DNA of 64,000 bases from contig JAQMWT010000012.1 of assembly GCA_029834535.1 (NCBI GenBank), positions 62,001 to 126,000 on the forward strand, in the 5' to 3' direction. The DNA comes from Chrysophaeum taylorii (Eukaryota; Sar; Pelagophyceae; Pelagomonadales; Pelagomonadaceae). The notes under the pieces are model-generated. The model was not told where the DNA came from and searched no databases. It saw only the letters and a program-made list of their open reading frames with translations. Below, piece by piece: positions 10,110 through 17,582 of this stretch (position 1 is its first letter; each line of letters starts with the position of its first letter). The translations under genes were made by a program, and so were the position numbers.

Positions 10110-11994
10110 CTATGAGCGGGGCGTTGGGTTGTAGGCGCGTTGCTTTGGCGGCCTCGGATCGCGCGCGGCGAAGGTCTCGTTGGCCTAGGAATAAGATGAG
10201 GGGCGTTGATGGCACAGTACACTCACCGCCGCGCGCTTGTGGCGCTGGGCGCCCTCCGAAGTGATGTGTTGGAGGATGGGCTCGGTGAGCAGTCCTTCGT
10301 CGGGCGCGGGAATGTCGCCTTTTCGAGCGTAAAACGAGAGAAACGAAGAGAAAGCGAAACCGACCGGACTGGACGAGGGAGAAGAAGTTTTCGACGGAAC
10401 TGTTTCTGTGCGAGCGTCGGATGGAGTCGGTGAGGGCGCGCTTGCGGCCGGCGTCGTCGCGGGGATGTTCCGAGGGCTTTTTGGGCGGCAACATGCCGAC
10501 GTCCGAGCTTCTCTGGTGGCTCTGGTCCCCGAAGGCGTCGCTCGGCGCGTCCTCCTGGAAGATGGTGCCGCGGTGCTTGGGGGGGTCGTCTTCGCGCCTC
10601 TCCTCGGGGTGTCGTCGTTCGCCCTCTTGTTGGTGGTGCGACGGCGGGTAGCGCGGCGAATTGTCCTCGTAGTTGACGAGGGCCGAGAAGGACGGCCAGC
10701 TCGAGAGACCGGGGCCGCGCGGTTTTTCGTCGATCGCGGCGAGATTACCCTCGCTAGGGTGCCTCGCGGCCTCGAGGGCACCACCACCGCCGGCGCCAAA
10801 CTCGGTGGCGAGCTTTGCCGACGAAGACCAAGGAGACTGCGTGCCGAGGCCGGGCGCGTCGAGGCTCGCGAGGTTGTCCATCGAGTTGAGCGAAGGCAAG
10901 TCGAACGAGGCGAGGGAGGCCTGCGAGGCTCGGGCCGGGAGTCCTTCGAGGTTGGATCGTCCCAGCTCGAGGCGCGTCTTGGGGGGCACCGGCTGTTCCT
11001 CGGGGTGTTCCCGCTCCTCGATTCTCAAGTCGTCCTCGGGCGGCGGCTCTCCGCGCCGCTGAGGTTCGGGCGCGGCCGCGGGCGGACGCGCCGCCGGAGC
11101 CGGAGCCGCCGCCGCCGCCGCCGCCGCCGTCGTCGTCGTCGTCGTTTCGGGGAGGAGCGGCGGCGTGTTGGTTGGCTGCTGCCAGGAGGAAGAAGCGGAG
11201 GAACCCCTGCCTTGTTGTCGCGCCTGGCCCCCGAGGCCGTAGGGCGTCGCGATCGCGACGGCGCCCGCGCCCGGCGTCGCCCGCACCGGCTGCATCGCCT
11301 GAGAACTCGGGTGCGGCGGGAGGAGCCAGGGCGCCGAGATGGGCTGCTGCCGCGTAAAGTCGGGCACCCTCTCCCCCTTTGGGAGTTTTGGCCCCGCGGC
11401 AGTCGTCGACGCGACCGTCGTCTTGGAGGTGCGATTCGTCTGCGCGACGCGCGACAAAAAGCGTCGCTCGAGCTCGGCGAGCTCGTACCGGGACCGCTTT
11501 ATGTCCTCGGGCGACAGCCGATCCATGTCGGCCTGTCGCCGCCGGAAGACCTGCTTCCCGATGCAATTCGAACCCACGAACTTCTTCGAAATCCGCATCG
11601 GGTCGCAGTGCAAGAGTTTGGACAAAAACGTCCGCAGCGTCGTCCCGTCCGTGAGAGGCAACAACCCCAACTTGAACTCGTGGATGAGCCGATTCGCGTA
11701 GGCTTCCTCCTCGACGGTCCACTTCCCCCGCCGCAGCCCGTTCTCGCGCCGCGCCTTCGCCCCCTCCTTGTTGGCGGGCGCCGCGGCCGCTTCCTCCTCG
11801 CCGTCGCGCGCCGCCTCGCCCTCGCTCTCGCTCGCGCGAGCTGCCTCTTCGTCCTTCATCGTCTTCTGCTCGATCAACGAGTTCAGCGACGCGATCGAAG
11901 TCCTCGGAGGACCACCCGTCGTCGCCGCGGCGGGCGGCGGCTGCGGCTGCGGCGGCGGCTGCGGGGGGGGGCCCTCGTGTACCGCCGCTGTCAT
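10110..11994 (-). CDS. Stramenopile-type conserved-domain protein, two short introns
   Basis: CDS is complement(join(10110..10184,10227..10318,10365..11994)), 598 residues. Introns of 46 nt (10319-10364) and 42 nt (10185-10226, donor GTGAGT, acceptor TTCCTAG) restore one frame through VQSGDIPAPDEGLL and HKRAA-ANETFAARD to a TAG stop. Residues about 89-183 form a compact block (RGKWTVEEEAYANRLI, LLPLTDGTTLRTFLSKLL, DPMRISKKFVGSNCIGKQ, ELAELERRFL) that I know from multigene families in diatoms and brown algae without known function. Its start resembles a Myb/SANT helix, hinting at chromatin or DNA binding. The rest is low-complexity Pro/Gln/Ala/Thr. The start is the first in-frame ATG; the frame is open further upstream without ATG. 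Confidence 0.8.
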
Positions 11995-12283
11995 TCGTCG
12001 GGCGTCCGTGGCTCCGCGTCCCGGCTGCTGCTGCTGCTGCTGCTGCTGCACAACCGGCGCCTTCTCCTCTGCGAACGAAAAAGACGAACACTCAAACGCC
12101 GACTCCAACTCGGTGGTGGTGGTGGTGCTGCTGCGACAACAACAACAATATAGTGGTCGGTCGGGTGAACCTTGGTTGAGCTCCGCGTGTACCAGAACCA
12201 GTATAACGTCTCTCGGGACAACGGCTCGGTCGATTGACGTATCACCCAAGCTCAACCCAACAACAACTCCCAAAGATGAATTT

Positions 12284-12871
12284 TTACGACGACGACGTCA
12301 TCATCATCATCCTCCTCACGTAGGGTTCGAGGACCGGGACCATGGGGGATTTCATGGGGAGGTCCAGGGCCGTGAACCTCCGGACCTTTGGCCAATCTTC
12401 CAGCGTGTTCCTCGGCAGCTTTCGGTGCTGCCCCGTCTGGCTCCGGAGGGCCTGAAACGCCCCCAGGTCGGCGAAGGGCAAAAGGGTCTGGGGATCCTTG
12501 TACTTGGCGGGGCCGTTCGTCACCACGCACTGCCACTGGGGGGGCGAACGCGAACGCGAACTCTCTTGCTGATGATTGCTAGCCGGCAACAGGATCGCGG
12601 GAACGAGCTCCGTCTCGGGAAAGGTGACCGTCACGTAGCACCCGCGCCGGGACACGCGCCGCGACGCGCACCGCCGCGCCCTCCCCTCGCCCTTGAGGCT
12701 CCCCGCGTGCGCTGCGAGCGCCGCGCGTCGCTGGACCTCGAGCCACCGTTGGTTCTCGCGCTCCGTCTCGACCGCCTCCGACAGGAGCTTTTCCTGGGAA
12801 ACGGCGCGCCGTTGCTTTGCGGGACGCTGCTGCTGCTGCTGTTCGGGGCTCCCGCCGCGCTTTCGGCCCAT
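12284..12871 (-). CDS. VPS72: VPS72/YL1-like chromatin remodelling subunit (short)
   Basis: A 195-residue protein. QEKLLSEAVETERENQRWLE matches the Gln/Glu-rich helix that precedes the core in YL1/VPS72 (Swc2). The C-terminal CVVTNGPAKYKDPQTLLPF followed by FQALRS matches the YL1_C domain, as in VPS72 and also Ies6. In VPS72 this subunit of SWR1/SRCAP (and TIP60) helps load histone H2A.Z. The protein is much shorter than animal VPS72 and lacks the long acidic N-terminal H2A.Z-binding region: it starts only 64 bp from the divergent gene at 12936. An upstream ATG at 12930 opens a different frame and does not splice into it by my check. Ies6 is the alternative, but the N-terminal helix favours VPS72. 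Confidence 0.75.
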   Translation of the reverse strand: MGRKRGGSPEQQQQQRPAKQRRAVSQEKLLSEAVETERENQRWLEVQRRAALAAHAGSLKGEGRARRCASRRVSRRGCYVTVTFPETELVPAILLPASNHQQESSRSRSPPQWQCVVTNGPAKYKDPQTLLPFADLGAFQALRSQTGQHRKLPRNTLEDWPKVRRFTALDLPMKSPMVPVLEPYVRRMMMMTSSS

Positions 12872-12935
12872 GTTTTATTATTGACTTCGGCCGGCGGCTT
12901 ACCCTCAAAAGTTATTATCTTCGCAGGCATCCCTA
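12872..12935. promoter_or_regulatory. 64-bp bidirectional promoter
   Basis: This is the complete interval between the VPS72-like start (minus) and the NYN-KH gene start (plus). It is AT-richer than the flanking genes (TTTTATTATTG, AAAAGTTATTATC) and contains CTTCGCAG just before the plus start, which could also serve as a splice acceptor for an unseen leader. Confidence 0.5.
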
Positions 12936-13769
12936 ATGATTGTCATCGACGGCATGAACGTGGCGCTAGCCAACGTGCCGCGAACGTGCAGCAGCCCCGA
13001 GGAGCGACGAGCGCGCGCCGTCCAGGGGCTGTGGCTCGCCGTCGAGTACTTCTCGGTGCGCGACGTCGGGGGGTTCAAGGTGTTCCTGCCTCGAGGCTTC
13101 TTCGAGGACCACGCGCAAGACCTCGAAGACCTCGAACGCGCGGGCGTCTTGTTCGTGACGCCCGGCGGCCTCGACGACAACTTTATGATCAGCCATGCCG
13201 ACCAGCACGGGGCCTTCATCGTGAGCAACGACCGCTTCGTCGATCACTCGCGCGACAGAGGTTACGACCAAGCGTGGCTCGATTACCATCGCATCCCCTT
13301 CATGTTCGACCCCACCTTCGCCCCGGACCCGGACGCCCTCCTGCGGATCGACGAGGTCGCGAGGGGCAAGGCACCGGACGCTGTCGCGCCGCGCCGCGCG
13401 CGCATCCGGAACGACCTCCCCCCCCCCTCCGCGCGAGTAAACGTCACGCGCGTTCCCCTTGACGCCGTGGGCCGCGTCATCGGAAAGGCCGGGGCCACGG
13501 TTCGGGCCCTCGAAGAAGACCTCAACGTCAAAATCGACGTCGACAAGAAGCCCGCTACCCCCGACGACAGCACCGTCGAGGTCAGGGTGAGGTCTGCCAA
13601 CGCCGACGACCGCGCCGCGGCTATCGCGTGCATCCACCAAATTGTCGCGACCAAGCACTTGAAGGCAGCTCAGACGACGACGACGACGTCGACGGCGACT
13701 CTGAACCGCAGCGGCCACGACCGAAGAGGGGACTTCTCCGTTGCGATGGACCTCTCCGAGGACGCGTAG
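12936..13769 (+). CDS. Regnase/N4BP1-like NYN ribonuclease with KH domain
   Basis: A 277-residue protein. MIVIDGMNVALA is the first acidic motif of the Zc3h12a-like NYN (PIN-fold) ribonuclease domain. Later pieces fit the same fold: an acidic DDNFMISHA, then GAFIVSNDRFVDHSRD, which parallels the IVSND-Y motif of Regnase enzymes. Together these give the clustered Asp residues that bind Mg2+. Residues about 170-212 are a KH RNA-binding domain with the GxxG loop (VIGKAGATVRAL). It probably binds and cleaves RNA in the cytosol or nucleus. No CCCH finger is visible. NYN plus KH occurs in animal N4BP1/KHNYN, but there KH precedes NYN; the reverse order here is unusual. Confidence 0.8.
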   Translation: MIVIDGMNVALANVPRTCSSPEERRARAVQGLWLAVEYFSVRDVGGFKVFLPRGFFEDHAQDLEDLERAGVLFVTPGGLDDNFMISHADQHGAFIVSNDRFVDHSRDRGYDQAWLDYHRIPFMFDPTFAPDPDALLRIDEVARGKAPDAVAPRRARIRNDLPPPSARVNVTRVPLDAVGRVIGKAGATVRALEEDLNVKIDVDKKPATPDDSTVEVRVRSANADDRAAAIACIHQIVATKHLKAAQTTTTTSTATLNRSGHDRRGDFSVAMDLSEDA

Positions 13770-13857
13770 CAGCTAGAGCTACAACCTATAATAATAATAA
13801 TAATAGGGGCTATCTTAATTTGTTTTCAAAGAAAAAGCTGAGATGGTTGTGGCCTGG

Positions 13858-15384
13858 TCAGCAGCGGTCGAAGAAGGACGGCTGGTCCGAGCCGACGCCG
13901 TGGCGGACCCAGAACATGTTACAGGGGTCGATCTCGGTTTTGACTCGGAGGAGGGCGTCGTAGTTTTCTTTGCCGCCGTAGAAGCGGGAGAACCAGTCGT
14001 CCACTCGGAGGTGGCGGGGGTGCGAGGTCCACTCGTTGAGGTACGAGGCGGGGGCGATGTCGACGAGGGGCTTGTTGGCCTCGTAGGATGCCTGGACGTT
14101 CGCGGCGTCGTCTCGTGGGTTCGTCCAGAAGACGTTGGCGCCGACCTCGAAGAGCGCGTCGCGGAAGCCCGTCGCGACGGCCGATGGATAAGGCGGATTC
14201 TTGATGACGTCCCCGCCCAGGACGTCGTTGTAGAAAATGGTGAGGTCCTCGGTCGCGTCGCAGGCCGCCTTTAAGACGAGGTCGGTGAGGTTCGGGTGGA
14301 TGGTCTCGACGAAGACGTTGGCAATCGACTGTCGCGCGTGGCTGCCGAGGGGCGACGAGCCCAGGTGCTTCGCGAAGTGGAGAAGCGACGGGAACGCGTC
14401 GACTCGAGCGTAGTCCTTCAACGCGGGATACAAGTCCCTCATCGACTCGAGGTCGAGAGGATTAGGGTCGTCCCCCGTGTAGAGATAGACGCCCGTCGCG
14501 CGCGGCACGCCATCCTTGCACCACAAATTCTTCCAGCCGGCCCACGCCGGCGGAAGAAGTTTCCACCAGGTCGCGTTGTGAAAAAATCGGTCCATAAAGG
14601 CCTCGTCGACCGGCGCATTTTTGAACCCCAGTTGCGTGACCTGCTTGGGGGCGGGGACGACGCGGATCACGAGCTCCGTGACGATCCCAAAAGTGCCGCC
14701 GCCGCCACCCCGAAGAGCTCGCAGCAGTCGGTCGTCGGCCGCTCGCGCGATTCCGTCCGCGCCAACTACCGTCGCCGCGACGAGGTGGTCGGCCCCCAAC
14801 CCGTGCTGGCGCGAGAGCGGCCCGTGGCCACCCCCCAGCGTAAACCCCGAAACCCCAACCGAGGCGTCGTAGCCCGCGACGGGCGCCATGCCCGCCTCGA
14901 GGGCCGCCTCGATCACATCCATCCAGGGAGTGCCGGGTCCGACGGACATGAGATCCGGCCCCACGAACCGCGCCCACCGCATCTGATGCGTGTTGATGTT
15001 GAGGGTGTCGGCACCGCACGACCGGCCGTCGTAGTCGTGTCCGGTCGCGAGGACCGTTACCCTCAACCTTTCGCGCCGCGCGTAGCGCACCGCCTCCTCG
15101 ACGTCCGAGGAACTCCTGGCAACCACCACGAACCGCGGGGTCGTCTGCTTCGCCGCATTTCGAAGCAACACGAGGGACCCCGCCGCGGCGCCGGCGACGA
15201 CGGTCACGCCAGACTTGGCGTCGTCGCTGCTTATGGCTCCAAGCGCAACACCGCCCTGGGGGATGGTTTTGCTGCGTGCGCGCAGGCACAGGAACGACGA
15301 CGCGACCAGCAAACCCAAGGCCGCGAGGACGCCCTGCGATCGAGCACGAGGAGAACTACTACTCAACAGCCTCCTGTCGTCCAT
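13858..15384 (-). CDS. FAD-linked oxidase, berberine-bridge-enzyme-like, membrane anchored
   Basis: A 508-residue protein. One hydrophobic segment near the N-terminus (GVLAALGLLVASSFLCL, about 19-35) is a signal anchor. The FAD-binding type 4 (p-cresol methylhydroxylase) fold follows: RFVVVARSSSDVEEAVRYAR, then ATGHDYDGRSCG, whose His sits where this family can attach FAD covalently, then GGGHGPLSRQHGLGADHL. The C-terminal YGGKENYDALLRVKTEIDP is the BBE domain signature. The enzyme likely oxidises a carbohydrate or small alcohol/amine with O2 in the secretory path; the substrate cannot be told. The usual N-x-F near the end reads CNMF. Its 3' end lies 88 bp from that of the NYN-KH gene. Confidence 0.85.
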   Translation of the reverse strand: MDDRRLLSSSSPRARSQGVLAALGLLVASSFLCLRARSKTIPQGGVALGAISSDDAKSGVTVVAGAAAGSLVLLRNAAKQTTPRFVVVARSSSDVEEAVRYARRERLRVTVLATGHDYDGRSCGADTLNINTHQMRWARFVGPDLMSVGPGTPWMDVIEAALEAGMAPVAGYDASVGVSGFTLGGGHGPLSRQHGLGADHLVAATVVGADGIARAADDRLLRALRGGGGGTFGIVTELVIRVVPAPKQVTQLGFKNAPVDEAFMDRFFHNATWWKLLPPAWAGWKNLWCKDGVPRATGVYLYTGDDPNPLDLESMRDLYPALKDYARVDAFPSLLHFAKHLGSSPLGSHARQSIANVFVETIHPNLTDLVLKAACDATEDLTIFYNDVLGGDVIKNPPYPSAVATGFRDALFEVGANVFWTNPRDDAANVQASYEANKPLVDIAPASYLNEWTSHPRHLRVDDWFSRFYGGKENYDALLRVKTEIDPCNMFWVRHGVGSDQPSFFDRC

Positions 15385-15496
15385 TCCTTATTTCTGCAAC
15401 CAGCAGCACTTACTTCTGTGGCGACCGTCGCGTCACTCTGACAGCTCATTTCGTAACTGTACGATTGACAAACGTTGCAGTCCTTACTACTACAAC

Positions 15497-15625
15497 TCTC
15501 TAGTTGGCAGATGATGTTTGTGTTTATCTGCTTGTTTGCTTGTTTGTCTGTCTTTAAATGTCGACTGCTTGTTTGTCTGTCTCTAATCAAGGTCGACTGC
15601 TAAGAGGGGGGGGGTTTGGTGCACG
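15497..15625. repeat. TGTCTGTCTTTAAATGTCGAC repeat, copy at 15.5 kb
   Basis: Contains GTTTGTCTGTC, TTTAAATGTCGACTGCT and CTAAGAGGGGGGGG. The same word order recurs in tandem at 24003-24250 and once at 25246-25290, next to the Helitron remnants, so this is probably a fragment of the same element. Confidence 0.8.
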
Positions 15626-15734
15626 AAGGATGTGTGTGGTCTCGTGGCGTAGGAGGGATGTGCCTGACGGGCGTAGATAGATAGGTATGCGGGACCTAGT
15701 CGGGGTCATCGCCGAGTCGTGGGGCAGGCGAAGA

Positions 15735-15905
15735 GAGGACGGGCCTCGCCCAAAGGTCGTACGCATGCTGTCGCCGGACGTATGTGCGACGAAGGGTGAC
15801 GTCCTGCTGGGAGCGGGCGGCCTGGGTAGGGGCTCCCCGAGGCGGCGACATGGGTGAGGGCGGTGAGGGCACAGCGCGCCCGGGTTTCAAGGCGTTGGCG
15901 ATCCA
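15735..15905 (-). repeat. Dispersed repeat R3, inverted copy
   Basis: Read on the minus strand this matches 30715-30850 closely: CAACGCCTTG, then CCCGGGCGCGCTGTGCCCTC, then GTCGCCGCCTCGG, then CCCAGCAGGACGTCAC. The minus frame gives ALKPGRAVPSPPSP and the other copy TNALPGRAVPSATSP, so both may derive from a short coding stretch of a mobile element. Confidence 0.7.
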
Positions 15906-16258
15906 CCACTCACGGTAGATGCGGCGAGTTTGGGCCGCCTTTGCCTCTGTGAAGTAGGCGCGCGCTGATCAAAGCAGCCCCCCCTTCCCGGCGTAGGTTG
16001 GCACCTATTCGCCTCCCGGGCGGGCCGGTTGGCAGCCGGAACGTCCGCAGTGGGACGGGGTATGGCCGGGGGGCACAGACGGAAGGTTATCGACGAGTTG
16101 GTTGTCAGTCACATCGCGGTCTCCTCGTCGCATGGCGACAAGCTTGATGATCACTCTCCGCCGACCCACCTTTCGGCGCCCCTCGTCTACAGGCCCGTGA
16201 TTCCGGACTGGCTCCTGTCGGTCCGGCCTGGCTCCCATGCTCGGAAGAGGTCTGAAGT

Positions 16259-16360
16259 TAGTTAGTTAGTTAGTTAGATCAAAGCAGCTTAGATTGGCGG
16301 TGTTTCTGAGGTTAGAGATTGGGACTAGGTGAACTTACTGGCCTCCTGCACTTGTCGTCA
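16259..16360. repeat. TTAG microsatellite plus GTGAACTTACTGG repeat fragment
   Basis: A TTAG run is followed by GATCAAAGCAGCTTAGATTGG and by GATTGGGACTAGGTGAACTT with ACTGGCCTCCTGCACTTGTC. The last two blocks recur at 25038-25250 and 26086-26290 beside the Helitron remnants. Confidence 0.8.
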
Positions 16361-16387
16361 GAAAACCAAATTAAAACTAGTACAATA

Positions 16388-16409
16388 CCCCCGCTTCTTG
16401 AAGCGGGGG
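16388..16409 (+). promoter_or_regulatory. Perfect 10-bp hairpin 6 nt before a start codon
   Basis: CCCCCGCTTC and GAAGCGGGGG are perfect inverted arms around a TT loop. The structure ends six bases before ATG 16416, so if transcribed it would sit in the 5' leader where a scanning ribosome must melt it. Whether transcription starts upstream of it is unknown. Confidence 0.75.
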
Positions 16410-16415
16410 AAATAA

Positions 16416-17582
16416 ATGGAAGCGTGCTTGACCTTCGGCGACGTGACCCTCAAAATCTCGGTCCCCGCGGCCAAGATTTCCCAGGGCTTCGCATACCGAC
16501 GGCTCTTGGCCGCCTTCCACAAGCACTACCGCTCTAAGCATCCGGAGTGCCCCGGCGTCGAGGACCTGTGGCTCGAGGATGGCGACGGTCACCGCGTGCG
16601 AGACGATGCCCTCGCCCCGGCCGGCGCGGTGTCGCTCGCGGTGCGGAACTCGGTCTGGCACCAAAAGGCGCGCGCGGCCTGCGCGTCCTTCGGGACCCTC
16701 GAACTCGTGGAGGGGAAGCCCGGCTCGTGCGCGGGGCAGCGCGGCGCGCGGCTCTGGTTCTTGCGCCGCGGCGTCCTCAGCGCGCGCGCGGCCTCCTGGG
16801 CCCTTCGCGAGGCCTCGTGCGAGGACGACCGGTGGCGCCGCGACGCGGTCCTCGCCTACAAGCTTGGATTCGCGTGTCGTCGCGAATCCAAGCTTGACGA
16901 CGCGGTGACCGCGCTCGCGAAAGCTGCGACGACGATGGATGACCTTCTCGAGCCCGCCTGGCTGCGCAAGGCCTACCACGAGTGGGCCGCCGCCGTCGCC
17001 GACCGCGACACATCCGACCGATGGACAGAGGTCGCGGTTCACAAGCTTGGCGTCGAACGGGGCGTCTGGCACCGCTGGGACCAGAGACCCCTCGACCGTC
17101 TTCTCCCAAATCTCCGGGCACGCCCCGTCTGGGGAGACCACCCGATCCTGCACTTGCTGGAGCCCTTTGATGACGACCTTCCCCAACACCCGACCCCTGG
17201 GACCATCGCGTTACCGGAGAATAGTAATCGAGCGTTCCCCCGAGCGTCCGCCCGAGCGTCCGAATTGCTCGCGTCGCCCCACAGAGTGAGACGTTGCTTC
17301 ATCCGGGTTACCCCGCCCCGCACCCACCTCCCGACCACCTGCGCCTCCACCAACGTCCTTCTGAGAGCCGAGCTCGACCTCAGAGGCCGACCTTCCTATC
17401 TACGAGTAGCCGACGAACTCGTCGACGACGCGCGACGCCGCGTCTACGACCCCTCCTTCGAGCACGAACTCTGGTACGAGGGCGACACACCCAGACTCAC
17501 CTTCGTCTGCGATTTCGCACACCCCGATCTCCCGGACGACGACAACCCCGCCATCGCGCGCCTTTTGTGCTCCTGCAGATGA
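16416..17582 (+). CDS. Aspartyl/asparaginyl beta-hydroxylase-like protein, metal ligand altered
   Basis: A 388-residue protein. The first 75 residues look ubiquitin-like (LTFGDVTLKISVPA...VEDLWLEDGDG). A helical, TPR-like middle follows (YKLGFACRRESKLDDAVTAL). From about residue 210 it matches the AspH-type 2-oxoglutarate/iron oxygenase domain: WHRWDQRPLDRLLPNLRARP, later NVLLRAELDL, and VYDPSFEHELWYEGDTPR near the end. AspH enzymes use two His ligands. The second (FEHELW) is present, but the first, in PHxGPTN, aligns with THLPTTCASTN, so His seems replaced by Thr. The protein may be catalytically divergent. No signal peptide is evident. Alignment is by eye. Confidence 0.75.
   Translation: MEACLTFGDVTLKISVPAAKISQGFAYRRLLAAFHKHYRSKHPECPGVEDLWLEDGDGHRVRDDALAPAGAVSLAVRNSVWHQKARAACASFGTLELVEGKPGSCAGQRGARLWFLRRGVLSARAASWALREASCEDDRWRRDAVLAYKLGFACRRESKLDDAVTALAKAATTMDDLLEPAWLRKAYHEWAAAVADRDTSDRWTEVAVHKLGVERGVWHRWDQRPLDRLLPNLRARPVWGDHPILHLLEPFDDDLPQHPTPGTIALPENSNRAFPRASARASELLASPHRVRRCFIRVTPPRTHLPTTCASTNVLLRAELDLRGRPSYLRVADELVDDARRRVYDPSFEHELWYEGDTPRLTFVCDFAHPDLPDDDNPAIARLLCSCR
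16859..16896. repeat. Perfect 16-bp inverted repeat inside the coding sequence
   Basis: Arms CAAGCTTGGATTCGCG (16859-16874) and CGCGAATCCAAGCTTG (16881-16896) are exact reverse complements around TGTCGT. It encodes YKLGFACRRESKLDD in the AspH-like gene, at the junction of its helical region. Confidence 0.95.

Larger units (their letters stand above)
15385..16387. other. Repeat-filled intergenic region
   Basis: About 1 kb without a supported gene. It holds three repeat fragments listed separately (15497-15625, 15735-15905, 16259-16360), all with relatives elsewhere in the window, so it looks like an accumulation of mobile-element debris. Confidence 0.6.

Noticed and set aside
10408-12153. 581-codon plus-strand ORF
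   Set aside because: Antisense shadow of the conserved-domain gene at 10110-11994; Arg-rich and without motifs.
12631-12930. Minus-strand ATG at 12930 (MPAKIITFEG) as an extra first exon of VPS72
   Set aside because: The GTAAGC donor after it could be real, but the acceptors I tried do not enter the VPS72 frame.
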